DNA of 64,000 nucleotides, taken from positions 1 through 64,000 of the forward strand of contig JAHLMK010000024.1 in assembly GCA_019915135.1 (NCBI GenBank), given 5' to 3'. The notes beneath the pieces were generated by a model. That model was not told the DNA's origin. It searched no databases and worked only from the letters and a program-made list of their open reading frames with translations. Numbering within the stretch: position 1 is the first letter of the stretch; each line of letters starts with the position of its first letter. This document shows, piece after piece, positions 22,255 through 32,838 of the stretch. The position numbers and the translations under genes were made by a program. Origin of the DNA: Strobilurus pachycystidiatus. Its lineage: Eukaryota > Basidiomycota > Agaricomycetes > Agaricales > Physalacriaceae.

Positions 22255-24030
22255 ATGCTGAGAGCGTTGTCGCTGGGCTCTTCACCGACGTTGACAGTTT
22301 GCCTCGTACAGCGAATATGCTGTCGTTTCTCTACGAGCCCTTTCTCTGTGCCGCCAAATTTCAGCGCGCCGGGCGCATCCGCACGAAAAGACGACGCGAA
22401 GGGACCCCGGCCCATACCCGCCCCCACCCACCGTTGCAGTCCGCCGCCCCCGAATGTGCACAGTGTCGTTCTTCAGGAGACGCCGTACCCGACCCGCAGG
22501 CATCCACTACAGCTGCGCGCCGTCGAAGATGTCCCCAGATTTGGCGGTGCAACGCCGAGCTCTGGCGCCCCCGTCAACGAGCCGCGCGGTCGATGGGAGC
22601 GCGACGAGGAGTCGCTCGAGGTCAAATTCCGCCGAAATCTGTACATCCTTGGCACCGCCCAAGACGCGGCCACAGGCTGGGCGGCGTATTCCTACCTTCA
22701 GAGCATCCCGTACCCGCACCCGGACACACACGCAGACGGCCCCCGCATCCCCTTTCAATACCTCCACCGCCTCTGCCGTCTGCTTTCGCGCAGCCATCCC
22801 AAGAACCGCACCGCCTTCCTCCGCCTGCTCTCGGTCATGTACTACATCCAGCGCATCGGCGGCGGTCTCCAGCTCTTTGAGTGGAACAGCCTCATTAACT
22901 TGGCGGGCCGCAACATCCGCAAGCCCACCCCGCACGACTTCAAGCTCGCTGTCGATATTTATTCCGACATGGTCACCGGGAAACCACCGGGGCACACGTT
23001 CTCGCCGATGGAATATCCGCTGCTCCCTGGGAAGGAGCACTTCGTAGAGCCCGACATCGTCACTTACAACACCCTTCTTTTTCACGCCACCAAAACCATG
23101 GACGGGCCTGCGCTGCAGCAGGCTAGCCGGCTTCTTAGCTCGTCCGGGATCTCGCCGGACCGCATCACCCAGCTCTGCCTCCTCGCGTTCTACGCGTCCA
23201 CCAAGTCGCTGACGGGCATCCGCCAAGTCCTCGATAGGATGCGACGCGACAACCTCGAGCTCGGACTGGACGGCGTCAATTCCTGTTTGTGGGCCTACGG
23301 GCGCATCAAGCGACTCGATCTGGTGCACAACATCTATCGCGTCCTGCGGCAGTCTATCGTCCCGGACCTAGGCCAATACGAGCTCATCAGCTTGAAGTCC
23401 GAGCTGCAGACTTACTATGGCATCACCATCCCTCCCAGTATGCGCCCCGACGAAGTTACCTTCACGTCCATGGTGCAATGCATGGCCTACAATGGGGACT
23501 TTCAATCCGCCGTGTCGGCGTTCACGGATATGCTGACGACGGAGAACATAGAGTATGGCGCCGAGATGGTCATGGACGAGGATGGCGTCTACCGACCCGC
23601 ACGCTACACGGCGACATTGATCGTATATCGTGCGATGTTTCTTGGGTTTTCTCGACACTCCCAGTCGGGCAACGTGAACTCGTTGTCGCAGCGTATGGGA
23701 CGACAGTCGGCGTGGTCGTTGCAGAATTTGGAGCAAGTGATGCAGACGTTCCTGGCTACTTCGGAAGGGATGGTACCTTCCAAAAACACATACTACTATA
23801 TCATGCTCGCATACGCCAAGGCGACTGGTGCCCAGGACTTGGATCTCATACGAAGGGTGTGGGGTGATCTCTGCGATAGGTTCAATGGGCCCTGGGGTGG
23901 TCCCACTCATCGACTCCAGAGACTGCACAAGGCCCTTCAGTATGACTACGAGGCGGAGAGGTTTCTGCAAGCGATGCTCAAGGCCAGCGGCGACGTCGAG
24001 AAGGAATGGCGCGATCTCGGGTGGGAGTAG
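22255..24030 (+). CDS. Mitochondrial PPR-like protein, single exon
   Basis: 591 aa without introns. The N-terminus (MLRALSLGSSPTLTVCLVQR, then ICCRFSTSPF) is rich in Arg, Ser and Leu without acidic residues, as in mitochondrial import signals. The middle and C-terminal parts contain helical pairs with PPR character: PDIVTYNTLLFHATKTMDG near residue 265, LTGIRQVLDRMRRDNLELG, and PDEVTFTSMVQCMAYNGDF near residue 395. Fungal proteins of this type bind organellar RNA for maturation or translation. The RNA target cannot be told from the sequence. Its stop is 74 bp from the stop of the convergent AMMECR1 gene. Confidence 0.7.
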   Translation: MLRALSLGSSPTLTVCLVQRICCRFSTSPFSVPPNFSAPGASARKDDAKGPRPIPAPTHRCSPPPPNVHSVVLQETPYPTRRHPLQLRAVEDVPRFGGATPSSGAPVNEPRGRWERDEESLEVKFRRNLYILGTAQDAATGWAAYSYLQSIPYPHPDTHADGPRIPFQYLHRLCRLLSRSHPKNRTAFLRLLSVMYYIQRIGGGLQLFEWNSLINLAGRNIRKPTPHDFKLAVDIYSDMVTGKPPGHTFSPMEYPLLPGKEHFVEPDIVTYNTLLFHATKTMDGPALQQASRLLSSSGISPDRITQLCLLAFYASTKSLTGIRQVLDRMRRDNLELGLDGVNSCLWAYGRIKRLDLVHNIYRVLRQSIVPDLGQYELISLKSELQTYYGITIPPSMRPDEVTFTSMVQCMAYNGDFQSAVSAFTDMLTTENIEYGAEMVMDEDGVYRPARYTATLIVYRAMFLGFSRHSQSGNVNSLSQRMGRQSAWSLQNLEQVMQTFLATSEGMVPSKNTYYYIMLAYAKATGAQDLDLIRRVWGDLCDRFNGPWGGPTHRLQRLHKALQYDYEAERFLQAMLKASGDVEKEWRDLGWE

Positions 24031-24104
24031 TACATTTGGCTGTTGTGAACAGTACGGTATAATCTACATTATTATTAAATTTCCTGACGAACTCCTTCAA
24101 AAGT

Positions 24105-24975
24105 CTAAAGAACGACCGCTTCCCCGTTCTTCTCCCGCCACTGGACATAGTCCTGCCAGCCGACCGTGTACAAGCTACTCTGATATCGTCTGAGGGTGAC
24201 GCTCCGTCTCAAATCCTCGGTGATGCGTCCGTTCCACCCTGCCTTCTGGATCGCGCTGTCCACTGCCTCGATCTTGTCCCAGCCCTGCTCGGGAATGACA
24301 TCGGGAAGATAGCAAGCATGGAATGTCTGCTTGGAGGTGAATCGCGGGAGGTACCCCGATGAGGACATGGGCGAGGGCGTGCCGGATGCCGACGACGCAT
24401 TCAGCTTGGACGGATGAGGGAAGGAGATATTGATCCCATGAACCCCAATCGTCCAGTCCAGATAGGACGCCGCGTCCTCAAAGTCCGTCAGCAGCGAGAT
24501 CCTGTGCTGGTTTGAGTCACAAGTAATTACAATGCTTTCGGAAAGAGTTGACACACCCGCATTCGAGCGTGGGCAGCTCCGATTTCTCGATCTTCCGGAA
24601 GCGGTGGTCTCTGAAGGCGCTGACGAGGGCGTACTCGGCGAGGCCGTCGTGCAGGGGCATGGGCTCGAAGTTGCCGATGCAGCCTCTGAGGCGCGGCTGG
24701 CGGCCTGGCCGGTGCGTGGTCCACGTCACGAACAGAGGGCTGCAGGGGAACGGGCGGTAGCGCTCTAGTTAGAAAAGGCGTACATCCATTAACAAGTGAA
24801 GGGAAAGGGCTTCGCACTACTTGTCATCAGGGAACGCGGGGAGGACAGGTTTGGCGCCGGGCGTCAGGGCACAGTAGAGAGCGTCGAACGCATGGAAACA
24901 GTGTAGCTCGTTGCAGACGCCGGCGCCATCGGCATCCAAGGTGTCAGCATCGGGCTTGGGCGGGTTCAGAGACAT
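24105..24975 (-). CDS. AMMECR1 family protein
   Basis: Conserved single-domain protein (eukaryotes, archaea, bacteria) of unproven biochemical function; the human member is lost in the AMME syndrome. Exons 24975-24821, 24739-24557 and 24501-24105 give 244 aa. The family signature LRGCIGNFEPM is at residues 69-79, preceded by PLFVTWTTHR. Downstream come VSAFRDHRF, LPTLECGISLLTDFE and DWTIGVHGI. The C-terminal RRYQSSLYTVGWQDYVQWR matches the family's end. It has a Ser-rich insertion (SASGTPSPMSSSGYLPRF) around residues 155-175, and the first intron is 81 nt. Confidence 0.9.
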
Positions 24976-25427
24976 AATGGTGGTTCGCTGTCAACCTGCC
25001 TTGATCAGGCGCGCGGCGTGAGATAAGTGAAGCAATGATCAGAGGTGTCATGATTCACTCGGCGCGTGGTTTTATGCTGTATTCCTAGATTTCCGTAAAT
25101 ATGAACATGGGTCATAAGTACTTAGCTATGTAGAGATAATGTAGAATAAGTAAGAGAGGGGGTATGGGGGATAATAACACAGCAGGTAGGAATACCTAGG
25201 AAGTGGGGGGAAATAAAACTGAGACTGCATGAATGTACAGAATGTGGTGCTAGGATATGTGTTACATGATGAGTTAAAAAAGAAACGAAATGATGCACAG
25301 AGTCGGTGAGCATGCAGATTGCTGTGAGAGAAATGCGACGTGCGTAGAGTCATCACGAGTAGAGTAGAGCGAAACGAGGGGAAAGAGTGGAAATGGTTAT
25401 ACGGTCGGACGGCCGGCGCCATGATAC
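24976..25427. other. Intergenic stretch, A/T-rich
   Basis: 452 bp upstream of AMMECR1 and downstream of the Rab gene, unusually A/T- and purine-rich (25100-25350). No gene or structured RNA recognised. Confidence 0.4.
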
Positions 25428-26859
25428 TTAGCAGCAACTCCAACTCCCGGACGCCTTGGCCTTTTCTGCCTTTTCGCGTGCCTCTTCCTCCTCGGCCTGG
25501 GCCGACCATGTCGGTGTCGTGACAGCCGACAAGAAAACGCTATCGCGCTTCTTGGCCTGGTTTTCCATATCAATCTGGTCCTTCTTGCGAATAATCGCAG
25601 ATATCAGATGGTCAAAGAGAGTTTGGATGCCTAACGAGTCGGATGTCAGCATGGAACGATCACGCAGTGCGGAGATTGTTAACCTAGATCGTCTTTGGCA
25701 GAAACCTCGAAGAGTTCCATGCCCTTACTGAGACCCCACTCCTGCTCGTCGTTATCCGCATCCTCTTCGTCGTCCTCTTCGATGCTGTTGCTGCTTGACT
25801 CGCCTGGATTATTCCAGCCACCGGCGGCGAAGCCGAAATGGGAGCCAAAACGGGACTGTTGAGGCCTGCTACTAGCGGTAGCGGTAGTGTTAGCCCTGGT
25901 TAGGGTGTTTGCCCTGGGCCGCGTCGTAGGAACAGCAGCTGTAGTTTTACTGCGGCTGAGAGCGGAGGAGTGACTAGAAGGAAGGTCGAGATAGGCTGGT
26001 GTGTCTGGCGGAGTTTGATTGCTAGGTGTTGTGGGAGACGAAGAACGCAGGCCGGGAAATGACGTGAAGCGCGGGCGGATGTAAGATAGCGTAGACGATG
26101 GCGGTGGTGGCGGGGGCGGCGGAGGCGGGGGCCGTGGCGGTGGGAACCAATTGTGCAGCGAGAGACGCGCAAAGTCCGACGAGACCTGACGGTGGCGGTA
26201 TAAATCCGCCTTGGACCCCACAATATAGATAATCAACTCCGGCGAGCAGTTCTTCTTCAATTCTAGCTGATCATCAGGCGAAAAGGGTTAAATGCGAGAT
26301 AAAGGAACGCCTACCTTCGAGCCAGCCTCGGATGTCGCTGAATGTCGAGGTGTTTGTAATATCGTACAAGAGAAGCGCCGCGTTTGCACCTAGCCACAAT
26401 AAGACAGGGTAAGTGAGAGATAAGCAAGGTGAAGCGTACCCCGATAATACATGGGTGCCTACTAGCTAATCAGTATCCATGACCGCGTCGAGCGTGGCAA
26501 CGCACCATGCTCCGGAAGCGCTCCTGGCCGGCCGTGTCCCACAGCTGCAGGCGCACCTTGACGCCGTGGACATGGACCTTTTTTGTCACAAAAAAGGCGC
26601 CGCTCGTCGATGTCGTGTTCTTGGGATCAAACTTGTTTTGGGTATATCGCTGGAGTAAACTGGTTTTCCCGACACCTGGCGGGGCGTCAGCGACGCGATA
26701 CGCGTTGTGGGCGGCGGACAGACCAGAGTTGCCCATGATGACAATCTTGCTATCTATCCCTTGCTCATACCTGGATCTCGAGTACGGATCCATGCTGGCG
26801 TACTGTTCCATTGTGGCCACAGGCTTGTCGTCGACGTCGTAAATGGCAGAGGCGCGCAT
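25428..26859 (-). CDS. Rab-family small GTPase with a ~130-aa insertion
   Basis: Membrane-traffic GTPase. Exons 26859-26724, 26675-26506, 26458-26440, 26389-26315, 26262-25684 and 25630-25428 give 393 aa, against about 200-220 for a normal Rab. Guanine-nucleotide motifs are all present: GNSGVGKTS, WDTAGQERFRSMAPMYYRG (Rab5/21/22-like switch II), GSKAD in place of NKxD, and a SAK motif. A double-Cys C-terminus (WSCC) fits geranylgeranylation. Between GSKAD and SAK lies an insertion of roughly 130 residues: an 11-proline run, Ser/Thr-rich sequence, then an acidic stretch (SIEEDDEEDADNDEQEWG). The insert sits inside one large exon with no splice sites that would remove it cleanly, so it is probably translated. 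The start at 26859 is the best-fitting ATG; an internal ATG (MEQYASMDPY) is possible. Confidence 0.85.
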
Positions 26860-27159
26860 GTAGGAGCGGCAACGAGAAGGCAGGGATAGATGCGCCCAGC
26901 GGCCGCAAGGGCAGGGATAAAGGAAGGACGGAGACGAACGTAGCTGGAGAGAAATGAAATAGCCCTGAGCAACCCAGCGCACGTGCTACTTGATCGCAAC
27001 GATTCCAGATCCGTTGCACGGCGTTTCGGCGAAGACAAAGGCCGCTTCATGACTTGAGTTGACTCTCTGACAGCAGGGTTGCTTTTTTGTACATGTCGGG
27101 CAATGTATTCATAGGTGATAAAGCATGTCATATTGCACCATATAGTAGTAGCACAGCCC

Positions 27160-27865
27160 TTACTCCTGCGCCTGAACCACCGGGAACTCAAACACAACAT
27201 CCTTGCCCGTCAGACGGCGGTACACTGACGAAAACGAGTCGAGCTTGTACTCGAGTGCGTTGGAGTCCTTGGCATCGAGGAACCTGGAAGCGGCAGAGTG
27301 TCAGTCACGAGTATACGCCGGATCTGCGGTAGCACCACTTACACCTTGAGAAGTTTTGAGCCGTCAACAGCGACACGGGTCCGCTTGCCAACAATGTCCG
27401 TAGGGAAGACCAGGTCCTCGAGGATCTTCTCGTGGACGTTGGTCAGAGTCCGGCTGCGGGGGCGCTTTTGCTGCACACGCGAGGTACGGGTGGGTTTGCG
27501 CAACATCCGGCGCTGTGCGACAAAGACGACGTGGGTATCGGAAAACTTCTTCTCCAGTTCCCGCGTGAGCCTTCCCGCCGGTCAATATACATATCAATGC
27601 AAGTCAATTATCTGCGAACTCACCTCTGCTGCACCTTGCGGAATGCCTTCAACTGGGGCACGGGGACGAAGACAACGATGGCCTTCTTGCCTCCCCGGAC
27701 GTCAACTTCGCGGGCGGCCGAGATCTGGAGGGGTCGCAGTTCAGCCTTGAGCTCGGGGACATTGTTCTCGAGGTCAATCAGGGCCTGTGCGACGCTTGTT
27801 TCGGTGGAGTCGGGGGCCGCAGAGGGCGCGTTGGCGGTGCGCAGGATTTTGTGGGACACGGACAT
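27160..27865 (-). CDS. RPS7: 40S ribosomal protein S7 (eS7)
   Basis: Eukaryote-specific protein of the small cytosolic subunit. Exons 27865-27624, 27570-27343 and 27283-27160 give 197 aa, the normal length. Recognisable stretches: [79 protein letters not shown] and [18 protein letters not shown] likely 5'-untranslated intron at 28018-27877 (GTGAGT..TTTTAG, 142 nt) ends 11 nt before the ATG; introns at this place are common in fungal ribosomal protein genes. Confidence 0.95.
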
Positions 27866-28230
27866 CTTGAGGGTCCCTAAAATTTGAGTCAGTACATCCG
27901 GTCTCCATCTGCGCCATCCAGCGCCTCCCGCGCGTCTCCCTGTCCATCCAGCGGGTCCATGAAGCGGTACGACCTAGCGGAGGGCTCTGGCAGCGAGACA
28001 CGGCAGCGCGACACTCACCGAGCGAGTTTTGACGGAATGAAGGCGGGAGGGAGGACGAACAGGGCAGACGAGGCGAAGGCGACCGGCATCCGGCCGGCAG
28101 CCTGTTCCATTTTGGGCGATCACCGCCCGAGCATCACAGGTAATATCTCTTGGCGATTTCGTGGCTTGCGGTACTCCACGTCCCTACCGAGTGCGATAAG
28201 AGCATCTGCTCGCAGGATATGTTCCGAGTT
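27866..28230. promoter_or_regulatory. RPS7 upstream region
   Basis: 365 bp between the eS7 start and the stop of the Cns1 gene. It contains the probable 5'-untranslated intron (27877-28018) and the RPS7 promoter; no specific factor site is clear. Confidence 0.4.
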
Positions 28231-29460
28231 TCATTGGTCTCTAGTCTTCTTAAAGTCATCGACCCACTTCTTCTCCACATCTCCCTTCGGCACAACCACA
28301 AACGTCAGACACCCATCCTTCAAATCCAGCCCGTCCTTCGCCTCCCCGGGCTTGCCCTTCGCCGCGTTACAAACATCCCTCAGCGTCATCCTCTTCCCCA
28401 CCTTCAGTAGTCGCTTCCTCCTTGTCATCGCATACACAACCATCTTCCCCTCTGCGTATTCGCCCTTCTTGTCCCATTCCGGCGCAGGAGCCTGAGGCGG
28501 GAACATGGTCTCCAGATGGGCCGCAAACGACGTATCTTCAACAAACTCCGCGATGACATCTGACGTCGCATATTGAGGGTAGAGGAAGAACACGGGGAAC
28601 ACCATGGTCTGCCCTGTCGGATCATCAGAGTCCCAGTGCGGCGCATATGGATTTTGGGATCCTTCAGGATTAGGTATCACGAGGATATTGCGTTCCTTGG
28701 GATAAGATGATTACTACAAGATGTTCACCAAGACCGCGTCAGACTCACAGCGCAAGCAGTATTCAACCTCCTCCGTTCCTGCTCTTGTTTTCGTATCCGT
28801 TCTTGGCGCTCCTTCTCTTTCTTCTCTTGTTCGAGCTTGAGTTTTGTCGCTTTGTCACGTACATCGCGTACGCTTTTGTTATCGGGATCATGCTCCAGGC
28901 ATCTCTGACAGCAGTCCAATGCTTCATCCAACCGGCTCAGCTTCAAAAGAGCCATGGCCGACCGATAGTAAGCTTTTGATGATTTCGGATTCGCCGAGAG
29001 CACTGTTGAGCAATCCCTAAGAACAGATCCATAGTTATCTGGTGCTATGAGATGAGGTGTAAGCATGATGCAAATGAAGCTTACGCAGTTCGAGATTGCA
29101 CGCCGCCCGATTGCACAGTAGAGCCTCCAAAAGGGTGGCGTTTGTCGGCTTGGCGTCAACACCTTGGGTGTAGAATCCTAGAGCTTCCCGATATCGTTTT
29201 CCTCGGAAGTACTCATTCCCTTGGTCCTTGAAGTTATCTGCGACCTCTATTCCCCAGATCAACCGACATTCCGCTGTGAACAGTCGCGACTCTCACCCAC
29301 CATCCGGCGTTCCGTCGTGAGCCAAACTCTGCAGTGCAGCTAATGCTACGTCTTCCGTTTCTGCGGTGGGCAGACTTTTCATAAACAACGGCACCGAGTC
29401 GAATTGCGCGAGTTTATCGACGAGGTCATCGAGCTTGTCGGCTGGTTGAGGGCCTGCCAT
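28231..29460 (-). CDS. CNS1: Hsp90 co-chaperone Cns1/TTC4
   Basis: TPR co-chaperone that links Hsp70/Hsp90 to essential clients such as translation elongation factor 2 in yeast; cytosolic. Exons 29460-29301, 29246-29085, 29038-28749 and 28695-28231 give 358 aa. Seen: three TPR units at about residues 55-160 (FKDQGNEYFRGKRYREALGF, LCNRAACNLELHNYGSVLRD, KAYYRSAMALLKLSRLDEAL), a basic helix rich in Lys, Glu and Gln, then the Cns1/TTC4 wheel domain from about residue 205 (NPYAPHWDSDDPTG, VFPVFFLYPQYATSDVI, TLRDVCNAAKG). The domain order separates it from other TPR co-chaperones. An in-frame ATG at 29499 could add 13 residues. Confidence 0.88.
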
Positions 29461-29762
29461 GATGGTTGAAGAGAAAAGAGTGATCGAAGCTGATTTCACT
29501 TTGGCACGGTCATATGACGACGATCTTTCCTTCTGGTTTCCTCGTCAAATTTATAGAAGTCTACTGATTGACGCGTGTGTGAACCCTGTTGCGTTGTGCG
29601 TTGAAATTATCTAGTATCGAAATGATCATTGTGAAGAGAAGAAGTTGATGTACAGTCACGATCCAGAATGATAGTCTAATATACAGCCTGAGTGCATCCA
29701 ATTCCTGGATCTCGTGTCGATTCTGGATAGGGATTGAGTCAGCTACGAGATATGCCTCGGGC

Positions 29763-30498
29763 CTACCAAACAGTAGAGATCTGACGACGCGCAGCAGCTT
29801 TGGCCATGGCGTCAGCTTCACGATTCAACTCGCGAGGAATCTTCCAAAAGCCGAACGTGATGCCTTCAGCTTCAAGTTCTTTGATGACGTTGTCCAACTT
29901 TTTGAAGAGATCCAGATTAGACGGTCTCTTCCCCTGCGCTGTGCGCCACCCGTTCTTCTAACAGAAAGTGTACCGACATCAGAAGCTGGTACTTTGTTTG
30001 ATTAGGTGCCAGTAAGCTTACCTTCCAACTGTCAAACCACTTTGTCATCCCGTCAACCACATATGCGGAATCGGTGGCAAGGACTGCTTCAGATTCATCG
30101 ACCTCCTCTGGGTCTGCGAGATGCGCTGGTTCCTCGACTGACCTGAGGAGGTTCACGGCTTCGATGGCGCCCAGCAGCTCTGCGCGCTGACTGGTGCGCG
30201 GAGCGTTCCCGTCGACAACCCCCGTGACGGGGATGCTCCAGCGTGAGTCCTCGTTGCCGCCCATGACCACGCCAATCCCTGCTGTAGCGCCGACCTGGCC
30301 GTTGCTCGAGCACGCACCATCGGAGAACACGAGGCGACGGTGATGGCAGGGGGTCTCGCTGCCCTTGAGTGTATCGTGCTGGCAGCAGGCCACTGCATAG
30401 TGAGAGCACTCTTCGCACTGAGTGATGAGCTCTTCGAGGGGGTATTGGGAAAGGTAGTCGCAGAAGTAGAGAGTGCGGTCAATAATCTCAGTGGCCAT
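29763..30498 (-). CDS. RNase H domain protein with Cys-rich N-terminus
   Basis: Predicted ribonuclease H cutting RNA in RNA-DNA hybrids. Exons 30498-30022 and 29957-29763 give 223 aa. Catalytic residues are visible in their usual settings: Asp in FSDGACSSNG, Glu in QRAELLGAIEA, Asp in LATDSAYVVDGM and Asp in NREADAMAKAA. The handle-type KNGWRTAQGKRPSNLDLF segment is present. The first ~60 residues hold CEEC, CC and CHH clusters that may form a metal site; this arrangement is common in fungal RNase H-like proteins. Whether it is nuclear or cytosolic is not evident. Confidence 0.85.
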
Positions 30499-30938
30499 CT
30501 TTCGAGTGGTCAAGATGAAAGAGATGAAAGTTGGATGAAAGGAAAGTACAGTGACTCTGTCTTAAATAGTGCCCCGTTTCGATCGATCGTGTATAAGCGC
30601 CCGCTGCCCAATCCCCGCACGTATGTAGATCCACTGCGAGAGACCGGCATGATAGCCTCTGGCCAGACTTTAATCAACGGATACAGAGCGCAGATACTGA
30701 GTGGAGCCTGAATGTCAAAGGAAAAGAGCCGGAGATGACTGAATCGATACAACCTCAAGGCATCCTAGCTTTCATACTCTACTAACCAGCGCTATACCTG
30801 TTCGGAAGTCATGGGTATATGTAAAAAGACCTGAATAATCGTAAAAGCAATAAAGTTGGTGGGATTATGGATACAAAGTTGAAACATAACGATCGTGACC
30901 TATAGATGTCCACAGAATATGAGATGAGAAACTGCGGC

Positions 30939-32253
30939 TTAGTCGATTTCGCTGGTGATTGAAGGAGCCTGTGAGGGTGTAGGCGTCCTCTCTACAGCTT
31001 TGCCCTTCCCTTTACCCTTACTACCCTTCCGACGTGGTGTGAAACGAGACCATGCCTTGTCCTTGATAAGGATTAGCATGCCACGAAGACCATTTCTGAG
31101 TCAGTTCAGACATACCTTGCCATTGACGCCTTCTGAATTTGTCGCGTCAGGCCGCTCCATCTCAAAGAAGTCGTCGACATCCCTAGTCTCGTGTTCTTCT
31201 TCGTCGTCTACCATCATGGCAGCAGCTTCTGGATCAGTGAAGGGGTTGTCGTCCTTCTTTCCGCCAAGGAAAGGATTCTGGGGTTTCTCCTTGCGCTGCT
31301 TTCTCGTCGAGAGGCGCTGACGGAGCGAGACTTGACGTTTCACCCCTGGTGGTAGCCATCCGCGTGTCCGCATCGCCTCCGCCTCGTCATCTGGCCGAAC
31401 CTCAGGCTGCGGAGAGGGCGAGCGCGGTGCTGGAGGAGGAGGGGAAAAGAAGTAGGAGAAGAATCCACCACCAGACGTCGTGGAGGGCTGGGGAAGCGAG
31501 CCAGGGTTCAACGCGTCGCCCTCTTCATCATCAGAATCGGTATCGCACCTGCTTGTGGGAATCGCCTTCCTGCATTTCATCGGCGCCATCCTCGTCAATG
31601 TCCTCAGACCCAATGTCACGAAGCTGGGTGTGGTTTTCACCCGCGAGCCTGGGCTTAGGGCCAGGCTTGACGCGCTTGAACAGTTTGCTCAGCCAGCCAC
31701 CAGACTTGTTCTCCTCTGCTTTATCTTTGGGATGAAAGATTCGACTGCCAAGCTGGCTGCCGACGCTGCGGAGACTGAGGTGGTCGCCCTCTTCTCGTCT
31801 GTCCGCACCATCGCGAATTTCCATGACGGTAACGATCCCATCACGCAGACGTTGATCGAAGAATGCCTGAACGAGGACACTCTGGAGAGAGCTGTCGTTC
31901 TTGAATGGTCGTATCTTAGCCCAAATGCCGGAGGCCGGAGGATGTTCGACATAGACACGATGCATCATAGGTCGGAGGTTCAGGGTGTGAAACTCGAGGG
32001 CGTGTGTTAGCGCCTCGTATGATAGGGCGTCTACTTCTGCGGAGGCCAGTGAAAACGAGCGCGACCAGCCATGGCGCCTAATGATGAGAATTGTCAGTGC
32101 ACTCGAGTCACAACACGTGTAGAAGGGCATGAACACTCACATTGCTATACAGTTGAGATGCCCCTCCGAGTGGCCATCGTGCTTGCCGACTGTTGTGTCG
32201 TAAGTTCTGGTGGAGGAGGCAGAGACTGTCCTGGGGTGGTCACCTTCAGCCAT
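30939..32253 (-). CDS. Unrecognised protein, 378 aa
   Basis: Four exons (32253-32141, 32077-31549, 31487-31116, 31061-30939) with good splice sites (63-, 61- and 54-nt introns) keep one frame throughout, which supports a real gene. The N-terminal half looks globular (RHGWSRSFSLASAEVDALSY, RVYVEHPPASGIWAKIRPF, LVQAFFDQRLRDGIVTVME). The C-terminal half is disordered: a basic WLSKLFKRVKPGPKPRL motif, acidic runs, FFSYFFSPPPPAPRSPSPQP, an RQRLSTRKQRKEK basic patch, and a Lys/Gly-rich end. I cannot name a family. No membrane segment or signal peptide is evident. Its upstream region (32254-32838) is shared with the Myb gene. Confidence 0.65.
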
Positions 32254-32838
32254 AACAACGAAGAATGCTTGATCTGGTCGTTATATAGTAATTTCGAGGG
32301 TGGGAGAAGTCAGAAGTGCTAAAGTAAGTATAAGGGTCGATCGCATCTGTTTCCAAAGTTACCTCATCCCATGCATGACGACTCGGCAACCCTACAGGGT
32401 CGAAGTTAAGTGGTAGAGCATCTTGAGGCCTGGGCCTGAAAACCTGACTGGAAACATCGATTCTCTTTTGTGGCGTCTGGAAGAGGACTGGCGAGGGCGG
32501 CAGACCTTCATCGTGGGCAAAAGGGTTGAACAGGTTACGAAGGGAGAGTGTAAACCTGCGGTAAACGAGCTCGAGCGGGCCATAACCAGTCGGACTTGCA
32601 ATGCCTCAGAGCGGATGGAACAATCGATTGCTATCTTGGCTTCTGAAGATTAGCCTCTGACGAGCCTCGAGACAGACTGCGCAACGTTGCGAATTTAACG
32701 TTCAGATGAGCGTTGGGAAAAAGAAGCGCGCGTTTGATCGCGTTTGCCGGAACGCCTGACCGTGTCTCGGTCCTTCTTGACCAGCTACCATCATCATCCT
32801 CTCCTCGCGCTCTTCGCAAACTCTCTGATGTACGCATA
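32254..32838. promoter_or_regulatory. Shared upstream region of the 378-aa gene and the Myb gene
   Basis: 585 bp between divergent starts. No clear core element. A 5S-like fragment near 32395 was considered and rejected. Confidence 0.35.

Noticed and set aside
32370..32460. Possible 5S rRNA (CATCCCAT, GAAGTTAAG, then CTTGAGGCCTGGG)
   Set aside because: Only a few short words match; the stems and the C-box (GGTGACC..GGGAA) are missing, so at most a chance or very decayed match.
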